Positions 1 to 14,400 of a stretch of DNA of 29,097 nt are shown piece by piece. This stretch comes from Hirudo medicinalis (Eukaryota > Annelida > Clitellata > Hirudinida > Hirudinidae): assembly GCA_011800805.1 (NCBI GenBank), contig MPNW01000788.1, forward strand, positions 1 to 29,097, in the 5' to 3' direction. The stretch's first letter is position 1. Every line of letters begins with the position of its first letter. The notes below the pieces were generated by a model. That model saw nothing but the letters and a program-made list of their open reading frames with translations, was not told the origin of the DNA and did no database searches. A program made the position numbers and the translations under genes.

Positions 1-82
1 GCAGCATCATCATCACCACCACCATCAACATCATCACCACCATCGTCGTCGTCATCATCATTATCATTATTATTATTATTAC

Positions 83-152
<70 letters not shown>

Positions 153-155
153 GAA
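1..155. repeat. CAT/CAC then ATT triplet microsatellite
   Basis: CAT and CAC triplets at 1-60 pass into an ATT run to about 152. The rest of 1-321 is an intron or upstream flank of the EGF/IPT gene with no coding signal. Confidence 0.95.
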
Positions 156-321
156 ACCGGTTTATGATTATTCATTAAAATCAAAAAAAATAAAAGTAAT
201 CTTTAAGTTGATTAAGTTAAAAGTAATCCTTTAACAAATGTTTGAAATATTAGCCGCTTACAACATCACGATATAATTGCTAATTAATCAAAATATTAAT
301 TTCATTTAATTACATTTGAAG

Positions 322-3300
322 ACATTGACGAATGTCTGCTCAGACCATGCAATAATGGAACGTGTGTGAACAGCCTTGGAACTTATCACTGCCAGTGTCC
401 GAACGGTTTTGCTGGGCAGAACTGTCAGTTTCGCTATGGTAAGGTATTGCCAAAGATGCAATACATTGCACTGCAATCTATTTTAATTTGTAATAAAAGT
501 ATGAAATTAATTACCTAATACAAGTAATACTAATTAAAAATATACTAATAATAATTTGATAATATGACAGAAAGTCAACGGTCATAGGTCGAAATGTAGC
601 ATGTTAACAGCGGATACTGAAACACAAAAAACAACTGCATTCGCCCTTTTTAGATGGCAAGGAGAACCCAGAGATCACGAAGATGTCCAAGTACCGCGGC
701 ATACTTGCTGGAGGAGGTGAACTGAAGGTGACTGGAAAGAATTTCCACTTATTTACACCAATCAAGGTGTCATTCAATCAGGTTGGAGGGTCTAAAGTCA
801 TACCTGGGGGCATCAACAATACCAGGTTATTCGCTTTAATTATGTTTAACAGTGTTGCAGAATTTTATTTATAAAAAAATTATATTTGAATAGTACAATA
901 ATAATACAATTAAATGCAATTTATCTGGTCACTCGAATCGAATACCGATATTTCACTAGCTTAATGATCCTTTGAAACCCCTGATGCTCATTTCTGTCGA
1001 ATAAAAAGTCAAACAGCTTTCTTTGGTTCGATTGTTTCTCATGTGTTCGAGACAAATCCTTGATGACAATTGAAAACATGCATTCCATTACATTTGGACG
1101 ATTGTCTGGATGGTCCTCAGTTGAATTGAGCAATGATTGATTGAAATAGTCACTGCTACGTTTTTTTTTATAGGACAATATATCAAAAACCAAATGCCAA
1201 AGTCCAGATTCTTGTCATCACAAATATTTTTTTTTTATTACTATTATTATTATCTTTGTTACTATTATTATTATTATCATTTCATCACAAAAATTATCTT
1301 AATATTAATCATTCTTCCCTCTCCAAAACTCACAGAGGCATAACGTCTGAGGAATTCTACTTGATAACTCCTAGAGCCAGTCCGACAGACATAGGCCAAT
1401 CCTTTACCGTGAAAGTCGAGTTTGCTTTTAGGTCCCAACCAATCGAAGTTCCTGGAAACTTCTCTTACACCGAGAACCCTACCGTGTCCGGCATCAGGCC
1501 TGAGAATCCTTTGATAGTGTAAGTTATTCTTGCCATTCACATTTGCAGGTTAAAAATCATAATAATTTTACAATTGGTTCATTGATGCATAGTAATGACA
1601 TGGTAATTGATATGGTAATAGCAGAGACTGACCTGACCTGCTTGATTATTATGAATTTTATTCAGGTTTATATAATTATAATTACGCAAAAGAGTAATTT
1701 ATGAATAATTTATCACTAATTATTCAGATTGTTTAACTGATAATTTTTCTGATTTCTTGAAGGTTTCATGACATAATTTGGAATGGTTGTTCAATAAGTT
1801 CTAAACAATAAGTCATTGTTTGAAATTTAAATTTAGACAACTGATTCAAATTATGATTGAGACTTCAGTTTCATCCCATTATACTGGCTGAATAAGCCTT
1901 GCTGTCATTGTTAGCAGCAGTTTTAAAATTGTTCACAGAGGCTTAACAAGGAAGTAACTGACTATAAAATTAATCGGAATTAAACGTAAAAAGCTGACAA
2001 ACTGGTTCTAGAACATTCTAGAGCACGATCCACAGTTACAATGAAAACTTATTCAACCAATCATCTGTAACTCCTCAATAGCAAGTATCGCAAAATGATG
2101 CTTCAAGTGGTGAATTCTTGAGAATGATTGGAATTTCACGAAAAACTTTTTTTTCTTTAAATGAAAAGAGAAATGGAAGTCTCTAACTTCTCTAAACTCC
2201 GCTAAAATTATTTAGACATACCTTGTCAGGACATCGCGAAAGAAACTGATATTTACTTTCAATTCAGATTCAACGGAGGAGCGAGGTTGACACTCATTGG
2301 CACAAATCTTGACATCCCCAGCATCACCACAATAAGAGCAAGATTGGAAATCTTCACAAATTTAACTGGAATGCTCTTTTTGGGAAATGGAAGTAGCGTT
2401 AGTAATGTCGCTACTCAGATAAAATAGAGTTGCTAACTCAATCATGCTGATCGATCGTAAAGTCCTTAATACTATACAAACAAACACACGCACACTGTAC
2501 AATTCTATTATATCCACACTTGGATGTGATTACTAAGTCTCGTCTGAGTAACATCTTTAAAATAAATACGAAAATTCCAAAACAACCTAAATAGCTTATT
2601 CATTAACAATACTTATTAAGTTGTAATTTAACAAAAAAAAAACAACTTATCGCAGACTTGCAATCCTCATAACGAAACAGCAGCCCATTGCCCAATGCCA
2701 GATTTCAACATACCCCGAAATGCGACCTGGGTGAACGATAGCGATGAGGTTAATAAGACTCTGAAGCTCAACGTCACTCACGACAGTTACTCTGCCAAGA
2801 GTGAAAACGTCACTCCCAGCTTCCGCGCGCCGACAATAATCGCAACTTCTGAGGTGACTTACTTTGATCCAACGGTCGGAGAAAGTTTGAAGATAGAAGT
2901 GAGTATTTTCCTCTCGAAGGTTCATGAGATTGTTGTAGTTATTATTGTTATTATATTTATTTTTGGTAAAATTTTTTTTTTTTTATAAAATAAATTTATA
3001 AAATTTAATAAAATAATTTTATATTATATTTATAACTTAGTTTAGTTTAGTTAACGAACTACAATGGTTGGTAATTTTAGCACTTGCAAATGTTGCATTT
3101 TTTCATTCATTTCTGCGTCGTCGATTTAGTGGTTTGGCCGCATTTTGCCTTTTATGCTTTAGTATCAATGAGGTGATGCTAATATCTTTTCGACGTTGTT
3201 AACTTACGCCTTTACAGTTAAACTTTATATAATTTTTATATATTGATAGTTTATATAGTTTTTAAAGTTATATTTTATGTTTTTATATATTATATATAAT

Positions 3301-4190
3301 ATTATATATTACAATTTTGATATCTCTTGAAATAGGCCTCTTTAAAATATCTCATTACTTTTATTCACAAAAAAACAGGCAAAGCAGGTTGAATCATCGA
3401 CGACCAGCCTGGCTGATTATACGGTTGAAATCGGAAACATGAACTGCACCATGACCACACTGGCATCAAATCTTCTGGAATGCATGCCACCTGAAAATCC
3501 CCCTCTGGTGACCCAGTCTTCCATGGTTGCATGTACTTCAGAAGGAATGCCTGTTTTCGTATGTCTTATTTGTGTTTTCACAATCATAATGTTTCTTAAT
3601 CATTATATTATCGTTATTTTATTTTATCATAGCCATGTTATGATTGCAGATCTGCAGCGCCTATTTAGCATTAAGAAGCAATGTTATTCGTGTACTTAAT
3701 AAATATATATTGTCAACGATCGTTAATTAAAAATTTGCTCTACAAAATATTTACATCATCATTTTCTACAATTTTTTTTTACCAAAAACAGGTTTCAGCT
3801 TTTCAAAGCCGTCAGTTTTCAAAATGCATCAAGTACTACAACAGCAGACGACCGGTGATAATTGGCTTAAGCATTGCTGCAATTCTACTAGTTGCGATAG
3901 TCGCTATCATTCTATTTGCCCTGAGGAAAAAGATCAATTGTCCAAAGACTATTCCAAATTTTTTAAAAATTCCGTCGAAAGCCTACGGCACCATGCAAAG
4001 TGGTATCATCAATCCGAGAGCTAAATCCATTTATGCTACGAAATTCGACAGCATTGAACTGGAAAGCAATGGAATGTCTAACGATGCTGAAGCACAAATT
4101 GGAAATCGGTCCTCCGACACAGGAAGTGAGGAAGAAGAACAGAACCCAAGCGGCGGCTACATACAACCCATGTACCAGGAAAGGCTTTAA
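322..4190 (+). CDS. EGF/IPT (plexin-type) single-pass membrane protein, 3' part
   Basis: Seven exons chain in phase: 322-438, 654-825, 1336-1518, 2268-2397, 2656-2898, 3379-3558 and 3792-4190 (TAA). They encode 473 residues; the 5' end lies upstream of the window. Residues 1-39 are a Ca-binding-type EGF module (DIDEC, then CNNGTC, YHCQC and GQNC) on a phase 1-1 exon, as is usual for EGF exons. Two to three IPT/TIG modules follow. Plexin-like signatures are [40 protein letters not shown] and [11 protein letters not shown]. Many N-glycosylation sites fit an ectodomain. A membrane segment lies at about 363-384, followed by RKK and an acidic, Ser-rich tail of about 88 residues with YIQP near the end. 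The last exon carries the stop, so there is no plexin RasGAP domain. It is probably a cell-surface receptor or adhesion protein; ligand unknown. Family assignment is by motif only. It is convergent with the next gene. Confidence 0.75.
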
Positions 4191-5472
4191 ACCCGAATTA
4201 TGATATCGTTCATTTATTTTTGTATTGCAATGTAGTTTTGTGATGTTTTCTTTCATACCTTCTTTAAAACGCCCATAAATGATGTCACATCTTTTTTCGG
4301 CGGATTTTGACCATCCTTTCGATTCCTAAAGGCTAAAATTGGCTCCACATTATCCTAAAATATTTTCCTATTATTGCATGCTGTAAAATATTCAAATGAA
4401 CGGAACTTTGTTTAACGTTTCTGTCAACGGCCATTTCGTGACAGATAACCGGGAAGGACACAGTGCAATTCTTGTAGAAGAAGCCTTATTTTGAACTTCT
4501 TAATTCTAAGAAGCCACCCCATTTTTGTGCCAATGGTCTCAGGAATGACAGCCATTGCTGTCTCAGACAAAAATAGACATACAACGACAGGCTGTGCTGT
4601 TTGAATGGCTGCTAGCTTTAAGGTGAACTCGTGTCAGAGAGCAGTTCAGAGCAGTTCAGAGAATGATCAAAATTAGAGCAAATTCCGACGAACGACATCA
4701 TTAGAGGCTGCAAGATGTTAAAATGCATTATCACACGAATTTAAGAACTTTAACGACAAAGTAATTTGTGAAACTGGTACTTCTTCAGCAAATGTGCCAC
4801 CTACAATAATTTACAGAACAATAGATTGATTCTTTACAATAAAGCCGTAATCCACTGTTGTGAATTGTAAAGCCTTGTAAGTGTCGTTTACCCATGTCAT
4901 TGTTCTTCACAAATATCTGCTGTTACAAACTTCCAATAAATATCAATCAGCACAAAACTCCATCATAGGCCATCTTATTGATGAGAGAGTACACAACATG
5001 ACTACATAACATACATAGTTCATGTCATCCTTTCAAATGGAAGAAAAGTTAAAAATCATTTCAAAGCATCAAAAGTAAACCCGAGTTAATGAAAGTAATA
5101 AACTTTACAAGTGGAACTACAACAGCAGTCGACTGATGAATAATCTAATGACTAATCAGATGAATTTCAGTTTGGTCTGACCATTTCTTAGAGATTCATC
5201 CAACTCATAAGTCAGCTTTCTTTTCCTTTCTGAAACTCTGTAATCTTTTTGATGCCCTTTCAAGCACAAATGAAGAGTTCAAAATGTTGTCTGTGCCAGT
5301 ATTTCACAAGACTATAATTACCTCAAAACAATGTAATTATTAATAAATGGAGATGGATCAAATTTTTTAACAGTAATAATGATGATGATGATGATGATGA
5401 TGATGATGGTAATAATAATGATAATGGTAATGACAATGACAATGATAATTAACGATAATTTTAAAAAAATGG
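4191..5472. other. Convergent intergenic/3' UTR region
   Basis: It lies between the stops of the EGF/IPT gene and the SHOC1-like gene. Candidate plus-strand polyadenylation signals AATAAA lie at 4838 and 4935. A short direct repeat GAGCAGTTCA is at 4640-4665. No coding exon seen. Confidence 0.6.
5380..5455. repeat. GAT/AAT microsatellite
   Basis: A GAT run at 5380-5408 is followed by mixed AATGATAATGGTAATGAC-like units, just past the 3' end of the SHOC1-like gene. Confidence 0.9.
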
Positions 5473-8400
5473 TCATAAATAACCTCGCCTAATGTTATCT
5501 CTGACATCATTGGATGCCCTCCAACCATCACAAGCTGACTGGTTTACCCTGCTAGGATAAGGTCTGAAGATATTGTGGCCGATTCCCCATTCGTTATTTG
5601 AGGAAGAAGGTCCATCGCATTTCATTCGATCATCATAAAGACTGTACGAAGGTGACTCATATCCATGGAACCCTTCCATGCCCGTTTGGCCCCAAGGATC
5701 TCTTCTCTGACAATATCTTCCATCTTCCTCATCCATCGTACGGACTAGCCAATCAAAATCATGCCTTGATGGTGGTTGATGGTCAGCATAAAATGGCAGA
5801 GCACTCGAAAAGTCTTCTTTGCAGTAGGTTTCACTTTCTTTCTGACTGGAAATACCCTGGCGAAATATGGCAAGTCCAGTTCCCTCCTTATCCTCTCGGT
5901 GCTTAAAATAGTTTTGTTTCTGATCAAAATAGTCTCTCTTCCCCATAGTAATATTATCATGATAATCAAAATGGTCCTGACAAGGACCAATGTGATCCTC
6001 AGTTGAAACAGATGTTGGATGCCTACTGCTCCTACCAGCTGAAGAAATACGACCACCATCATACCTTCTACTCCCAGATGGGGCTGGGGAGGAAGCATCT
6101 AATTGGTAAAACCCACCTGAAGTTTTGGCTCCAAAACAGTTGGAGCCTTCAAATACATCATCAGAATCTCTGGCATCCTTCATTTTCATAGCAAACATGT
6201 TATTTTCATTATTTGTGCTAATATTATCCACATCTGTTAAATCAAAGAAAGTCTTGTCTCCTATTGAATCAGTCGACATGTTATTATGATCGTCCATTGC
6301 TTTGACGATGGAATTTTTTGGGAAATACATCGAATCGGATTCGAGACGGCCGTCATTAAAATAGCTCGTGTTATCTTTCAATTGTCGGTACATTGGACTC
6401 GTGGATTGTCTGAATTTTATAAACATCTGAAAAATTTAATTTCATGGAATAATTTGACCCAGCATGTTTGAAACATCACAACTGCAGCAACCTCGAGAAA
6501 CCTCGAAGAGATCGTAGGGTAGGCACTCTGCAATTCGGCAAGCGACGAGGACATCAACAACTTGAGACTGTTCAACTTCAACAACATCTGTGCACTTAGG
6601 ATGCGGACGACACGAAACTGTTTTATTCTCGTTGCTATGAATTTGCTCACGTAAATATACATTTTCTATCAAAAAGTCGATTCATTTTCGTTGTTTTACA
6701 AAACTTGCAACCCAAACAACTGCTTGCATTTTCTCAGCGATAATTATTTCAAAATTGTAATTGCAATTAGTTTGCCACTTTCAAAGAGAATGTTTGAATG
6801 TGTTCGAAATAATAGAATCTGTTACCTCATCGAGTTGAAGCAGGGGAAGGCAACAAGGATCGTCTCGTGCTGTGCATTCGAGAATGTTAGATTAGTTTTA
6901 TAAATAATATAAATTGGTTACATTATTTTCAAATATCTAATAAGCAAAAGATTCATCAAAGCACCAAGTAGGTTCTGTTCAAATAGATCAAAACACCAGT
7001 TTAAAACACCATTCTGTTAAGAATAAAATATAGGAGCAGTAGTATCTTTCAAGAGGTAATTGTTAGCAAATAAACGCAATAACATTTTTTAAAATAATAA
7101 CTTAATAACAACAACACAGAGGTAACACCTTGGTTGGATCGGGAGTGACGAAACTCGTACCAAGCCATTTCTCTTTTGAATCTTCTTCAAAGGTGCTTAA
7201 GCTCTTCTTGAAGATGTGATCAGCAACACGTCTGACGAGTCCTGGCACGCATTCTACTGACTTACAGCACAAAAACTGAAACATAATCATTCATGACTTG
7301 CTTTCATTTGGATTCTGGAAAACATTATTAAACATATAATCTCCATCATAATTAATGGTTAGCAGGGAATATTAATTAGTAATAACTGGTGGTTAAAGAT
7401 AATATTTAATAAGTAACAATACTATGCAATCCAAAAAGGATGGACAGTAAAAAATTAACTTAAAATTGTGCAAAAAACTAAAATCCAAAATGCAATGAAG
7501 TGCATCAGTGGTTCAGTGGTAGAATGCTCGCCTGCACACGGGCGGCCCGGGTTCATTTCCCGGTGGAAGCACCTTACAAATTAACTATTATTATTATTAT
7601 AAATAATTTTTTTCTATATTTAATTGACCCAACGACCTATTAACCTTGATTTCATATCCAGTGCATTTGCTCGAAACCACTGCTCCTATGGATACGAGAC
7701 TGTAATAGTTGGACACCAACTTGGCAGTTAACTGGCTGAATGATATACATTAAAGATTACATGAATGGAATGTAACAATAAGATCGACATTAAATAATGT
7801 GAAATATATTTAAATTAAAACAAATAATACTTTATTTGTAATTGTAATCCTTGAAATAAGCATGAAATAGAAATGTTTTTTTTTTAAATAAAAGTAATTA
7901 TAAAAATTATGCTTGACAATTACCACCTTTAACCATAATAATTACTTCATGCTTAATCATAACAATAAATTCAGGCTTAATTGTAATAATACAACCATGC
8001 TTATTTCAATACCTTGATCAATCCTTCGCAATACACACAACAAATCACCACCTGCAATTGAAGTTATAGAAGACCACCCAACACCTGCTCAGTTTTGAAC
8101 TGAGTCTCGTCAGCCTGATGAGCATGCTGTCGACTGCCGTGTCATTGGTCAGCGAGGAAATGTCATCGATCAACAGGCCGCTTTCATGGTCGACCAACAC
8201 GTCGCAGTAGTGTTCATTAAAGTCCGTCTTTGGGTATGATCTCTCTACCAATGTGATCTTGTGTCTGAGTGGTTCAAATAAAATAGTAGAAATCTGTACA
8301 TATTGATTAAAAGGCCGATTGATGATGATGATGATGACGACGACGACGATGATGGTGATGATAACATTGATATAGGTGATACGATAGCATTGAATTCATA

Positions 8401-11400
8401 CTTGGCTTCCAAAGAGCACAAGACATCAGGAAGTTTGATGAACTCTTGTGATGTGATGAGAGTATAGCTATTTTGTTCTACCAATACATCCTTCAGTGAT
8501 AAGCATGTGTCTTCTAATAAAAGTGATTGAATGCAAAAGGTGAATTAAACATTGAATATTATGACTTAATATTTCAATATTATAATTAGCTCACTTTTAT
8601 TTGAATTAATAAATCTTACGAGTCAACTAATTAATTGAAATGTTTCTATATCAGAGATAATTATAACAATTATTAGGAAATCATTAAACCAACCTCACAA
8701 TCAGCTCACCTAAATTGAAACTCTTCCCCATCAGTTCCCCACAAGGAAGCACACGTTGGCACTCGAGAGCCAAGCATTCTACTTCACTACCCAAGACCTT
8801 GTTCGGTCCAACGCCGAAGGAAAATTTATTCGAGTGCGAATATTCAATTAAAATTAGATGCATGGCTGACTCCTTCATTAGCATCTCGACGACCGGAATT
8901 ATTGCAGGGATGGAGATGAGTATTGTATGGGAGGAAAGTCTGGAACGATTAGGAGAGTAGGTAACAATTTTAATTAATTTAATTTTAATTTAATAGCTGA
9001 GTCTCAAAAATAGTGCAATTAATAGTGCAATAAATGAAGTCATTTGAATAGTAATGAACAACTATTAGGATCTTAAATAAAGTTATTATAACCTACATTG
9101 TCTTCGATGTGATGTCGAACAAGTACTTGTAATAATGAATTAAAATGTAAATGTAAATGTACTTCATTTATGTAGCGCCATATGCTTGGCGTCGGAGGCG
9201 CTTTTTGTTAATCATTTATATGGCGCTCCTTCCCAAGGCTGCTTGTGGCAGTGCAAGCTGGGTTTCGAACAAGATGCATTACAACTGTTGCCATTACCAT
9301 CATGTGCAGGAATGCAACATATTATGTAATTATAACCACAAAAATCCCATCAATACAGCTGCATCAGTATCATCACCATCGTCCACAGCAACGAAAGATA
9401 ATCTAAAACCTCTCTTTCAGCTCCTCTGCAACTTTGTGCAGCTCATTAGCTTGAACTAATGGGACGAAGAAAGCAATCTCAATGCCTTTCATGGCTGAAC
9501 TGATGCATTCGCACAGGTATGCACCGAGAGAGGTCGCATAGTCTGCCTCTACTATGATCACCGCCTGATGATCAATTATTACAATAATTTAATAATTAAA
9601 TATTGGCTGAATTTATGTTGAGGTGTTAGAAACCTTAAAGCTTAAACATATTAAACGATGTAAATCAAACCTTTTTGATACCATCTTTCTCATGCCTGTA
9701 AGCTTCAAAATTGCTCTTCAAAACTTCAAGTAACTTCAAAACCTTAGGATGGAGGACACCTGCCTCTACATACTTGCCTGATATTTCTCCCAAAGAGCTG
9801 ACAGCATCATCCAAGCTGTCTGGAAAGAAGAGATGAGGATGAGGCAAGAGAGAAAAATAAAATTGAAATGATTAACAATAAAAATTAGTAATAAAAAAAG
9901 AGATTTTATATCATTGTTATTATTCCTTATATTTTATATTATTATTCTTTCAAATTAATGTGAATGTTATTCACATAATTTAAATATCGTTTTACCGTCA
10001 TTGTCCTGAGGTCAACTCTCACCTCCAATGATGGCTCTATTTCTGTCCGTCATGACTTTCAGCTGATTGGCTGCACTGGGCAGGCAGCAGTTGATGAGGG
10101 ACTGAAGGGCACTCACAATCAGATGCAGAACTGCTGAGGCCTTCAACAACTGCGTGATGTCTGATTCGGTCAAAGTTGATTATTAAGGCTGTGTAATATC
10201 ATTTCAACTTAAAGATTTGGCATTATGGAGCTACAAAATTTATTGACAATTTGTCACTTATAACAACATTTCCAACATTTCTGAAATACAAATACAGCAA
10301 ACATTTTCATCTCTGTCATTGTCATCATAATCATCATCTGAGTAAGCTTTAATGAGCATTTGATTCTACCTTTAGAATTGTTCCGGGCATAGTTATCAAA
10401 CTGCTTAGCAATGAATCTGGTTGCTTCAGGGGTTAAGTCCCCCACTGTTTGATCATCTTTAAGGACTTTGTGACTTTTCAACAGAGACATGCTACTCTCT
10501 GATTCATATCCCAGAGCAGTGAATAACTTTGCATATTCTTCTGAATTTTGTGGTTGTGCAAATGTTGTGAATAAATTTATTTATTAATTAGGTAGTAAAT
10601 AAAGAATTAATTAAGACTAATACTATAATTACTACCTGTAATGGGTACCTTCAGAATGTCACATGTTATGGTGAATGGTCCTCTCCGCTTGGGTATTTCC
10701 ACCAACTGAGATGGTGAGAAGGAGGTTTGTTTGGTCAGGTTAGGTCCTTGCAAGTCTAAGTGCAAAAATGTCATATTAATAAATATAATTATGGTTCTAA
10801 ACATATTATTAATAATTGACATATGCAATAATAGCTAAGTAGTAATACTCTTACTAAAACTGGGTGTGACCACGGCTACGTTGCCTGAGAAAGACGACAA
10901 AGTAATATTACATTCTTTATTAGTTAAAGGGTCTGAAGTTATCCCTGGATTGGTAGACGAATTGTTTAGATCTGCTATTGCCTTCAATGATGTTTGCATC
11001 ATTGATGCTGCTTGAATTGGCAGATTTGTTGATGATTCCACAGGCACTGATCTTGGTGCATTCATCAACAGCTGAGGCACTAAAGAAGTCGTCAAAGTCG
11101 AGGAGGAAGCACGATTTGAAGACTTCTGACGGAGACTGAAGAATCTCTCGACGGGATCAAAATCATCTTTGAACTTCACAAACCTTCTGATCACCGAGGT
11201 ATTATTATTACTCGAATTTTCTCCAATCTTGGCTTGTGAAGGTAATTTATTGTTTTGTCCTGACCAAACTAGCAATGGTTCAGTTACCTCAACTGCTTCG
11301 TTATTTGGTGCCGGAACAGAGTTTAAAGACGAATCAGAAGTCTTGGTTTCACTTTTGGTTAGTAGGACCACAGGTGCTAAAGGATAACTTGGCATGTCAG

Positions 11401-14400
11401 TTGAAGCAGTACAAGTCACATCGTTCAAGTTATTAACATTCGATGATGACATATCACACATCTTGATTAATGGTGACTTGAGCGCTTTTTCTACAAAATG
11501 AAAATTGTGACGTCTTGTCAGATCGCTGTTGATGTCAGAAACATCAGTGGCTTTAGGGGAAATAATGGTTTCAAGGTCTGACAAGTTCTTCAAATGTTGC
11601 TCTGTACAAGATACAATGGAATCATTTTTCTCAATTGTTTCACCATTCCTTGACTTGATTAATTTTGGGATTGAAAGATCCATTGCATCTATAATTGGAC
11701 TTTCTGCCAATGCATCACCTTAAAAGGCAAACTTCAAATGTTCAAAATAAAATGATGTTATCATTACATAATCTTCAGCAAATAAATTAGTTATTACAAT
11801 AACATTCTATTTAAACAGTCAGACAACCAGCATGCAACAACTGTTAGAAAAGAAATTTGATATGTCATAAGGCAATATGCATGTTAAACTTAGTCAATCT
11901 TTCAGCATATAAATGTAAATCCAGAAATCAAATAATATTACAACAAAACCATTACATGTGATGCTTGTGTTTTCAATTTCTCTGCCAAACTGCTCCAATG
12001 ACTGGTTACTCTTTTTGCAAGCTCTTTCACCTTTATCTTGAATATCGATTGTGATGATCAATGATGATGATGATAATGATGGTGGTGTTGGTGAGGAGAA
12101 GGATGGTTTCAGACTTTGGCTCTCAGAGTTTGTGCCTTCTCTGTTTAATTCCAAGCTTTCACTCATTAGACCAGATTCAGATTCTAAAGAAACAGGATTT
12201 TGACCTTTATCATCTGGTTGAGCTGGTTCACTTCTCAAAACATTTTCTGAACAAGATTCAGAGTCTACATTAATGTTATCATCAAGTTTCAAAGTATTTT
12301 CAAGGTCATTATCACCAGCAATGGCAATGATTGTACTGGCTACATCAACATGAATATTGTTTGATTGTTGAGTTACTGTTTCACCACTCGCTTCTTCACC
12401 GATAATGCAATTGTCTGAATTGTCCAGAGGGCAGTCAAATTTTACATGTTTCTTCATTCTCTCAGTGCATATTGTTCTGCTTGATTCTAAAGCCTCAGCA
12501 CCCTGTGTGCAGTATAATCTGACTGCATCAATTGTTTTGTCACCCAAAGCTATTTCAACTTTGTCTGTTTCTAGTTTGTTATTCATATTCAGTTCTTTAA
12601 TCTCGCAAATTGAAGCTTTTGCATCTTCACACACTTTTGCTTCAATGCTGTTTGTTTCAGATTTGCTGTTAGTTTCGTTAGGATCATCATCATTATCATC
12701 AATATATTGATCCATCATTTCTTGTGCAAGGCTTATAGGTGTCTCCTCAGAAGCAACTTCAATGAAGGTAGGAATGTCATCTTGGAGATTGTTATCATCA
12801 TCATCATCATCAGATGGTAAACATATGATGTCAATGATCCTAGGATTCGGTTGTTGATCCATGTTCAGTTTTCCTGCGTCTTGTGAAGGTTCACCATTTG
12901 TCTCATCATCACAAGTGACTTTAATTTCCACAGGGTTAGAATGGTTATCAATATCACTCCTGTTTTGATTGCTACATGCAACATTCATAACTACCTCTGA
13001 ATCTTGCATTTTGTCACCATCGTTTATGGCATCAATTGGTTCACCCTCCACATGAACATCACCGACATCATCATCACTCTTATTATTTAATTGATTTTTT
13101 GAATTTCCAGTATCTTGTTCAATTAAATTATTTAAGGTAGCTATTGCAAGTTCTTTCCCATTTTGTCTACATTTCTCTTTAGAGACACTTACTAAATCAT
13201 GGTCAAGCACTTTGGAAATGTCAACTGCTGCCATGTTAAGTGTATTATTTTGATTGGCAATTGCATTGGCATCTTTTGGATCAGCTTTGGGCATTGATGG
13301 ACATTCATCAGTAGGTATTTTGCCCTCACTACATTCTGTCTTGTTGTCTTCATTTGAGTCTGAATCCTCTACAGCATCTATAATCACAAAATCAAATTCT
13401 TCTGAAGATGCTGACATGTTACAAAAAATGTCTTTATTGCTACTGACTTCAACTTCATCAGGTGTTATACTGTATTCTTTGACAGACTGCACTACTTCAT
13501 GTAATTCAACTCGAAGGCCTTTGTCTAGAGTTTGCGTACATTTGTTGTTAGCATCATCTAATGCTTTGTCAACATCAACCAAATCATTGGCTGTATCAAT
13601 CAAAATATCATTTATCTCTGCTGTAGCCATGCTTAATTCATGTTCCTCTGGCTTTGGAAAATGTTCATTTTTTAAGAGATGAATCTTTGAACTTTGTAAA
13701 CATTTTGTTTTTTGATTGATCACATTCTTTTTAGTATGTTTTTTAGCTGCTGATCAAAATATAAATCAAATAAAAAAACAATGTCATTACAATAATATAT
13801 GAATTAGTGCATTTACTTTGTATTTGCTGGATAAAATATTGAAATTGGAAGTCGTCGTAAACTTCCTCACCCTTGAAATTTTGTAATGCATTTAAAATGC
13901 TTGTTAAACAGGCAGACTAGTTAAACATATTAGATCTTACCACATCTGGACTACTCGAATCTGATGAAATTTCATGAATTTCATAGCCTTCTTGCATTCT
14001 GAAAGAACTTTGATTTTACAACTGGCCTCTATGTTTACATGTAATTTTTTGTAGGAAATGGAGATAAATATTACGACAATAAAACAACCAACGTATTATT
14101 TAGCAAATCGTCAGTTATGGCTTTATCTAACAGCTCTGGGTCCAAGTCATGTAATGCCAACTCAAAAGCCTTGTTGTGAGATGCAGTTTGTTTTCCTAGT
14201 AATATTTACTATAACATTCACATTCACAAATTATAAAACATAAATGTACAGTTAATACCTAGAGTTGAAAAAAACTCTTGATTAGAGATGTCCAAACCAT
14301 TTCTTTGGAGCGACAAACTCTTCTTCCTTTGATTCTGCTCATGCTTTCAAAATACAGTACCACATAAAATAAATACGGGTATAATCTATCATCAACTCAC

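Noticed and set aside
1780..2110. Possible mariner-type transposon fragment (TTGTTCAATAAGTTCT at 1789)
   Set aside because: The short match to a mariner-like end has no partner inverted repeat and no transposase reading frame.
9157..9459. 100-residue plus-strand open frame
   Set aside because: It runs through SINE copy B and antisense to the SHOC1-like exon 9564-9410.
13254..13682. 142-residue plus-strand frame rich in Ser and Leu
   Set aside because: It is the antisense shadow of the acidic SHOC1-like exon.
11894..13723. Treating the 609-residue frame as a separate gene
   Set aside because: It is bounded by a good acceptor and donor, and its phases join small coding exons on both sides; the first in-frame codon used as a start is not ATG.
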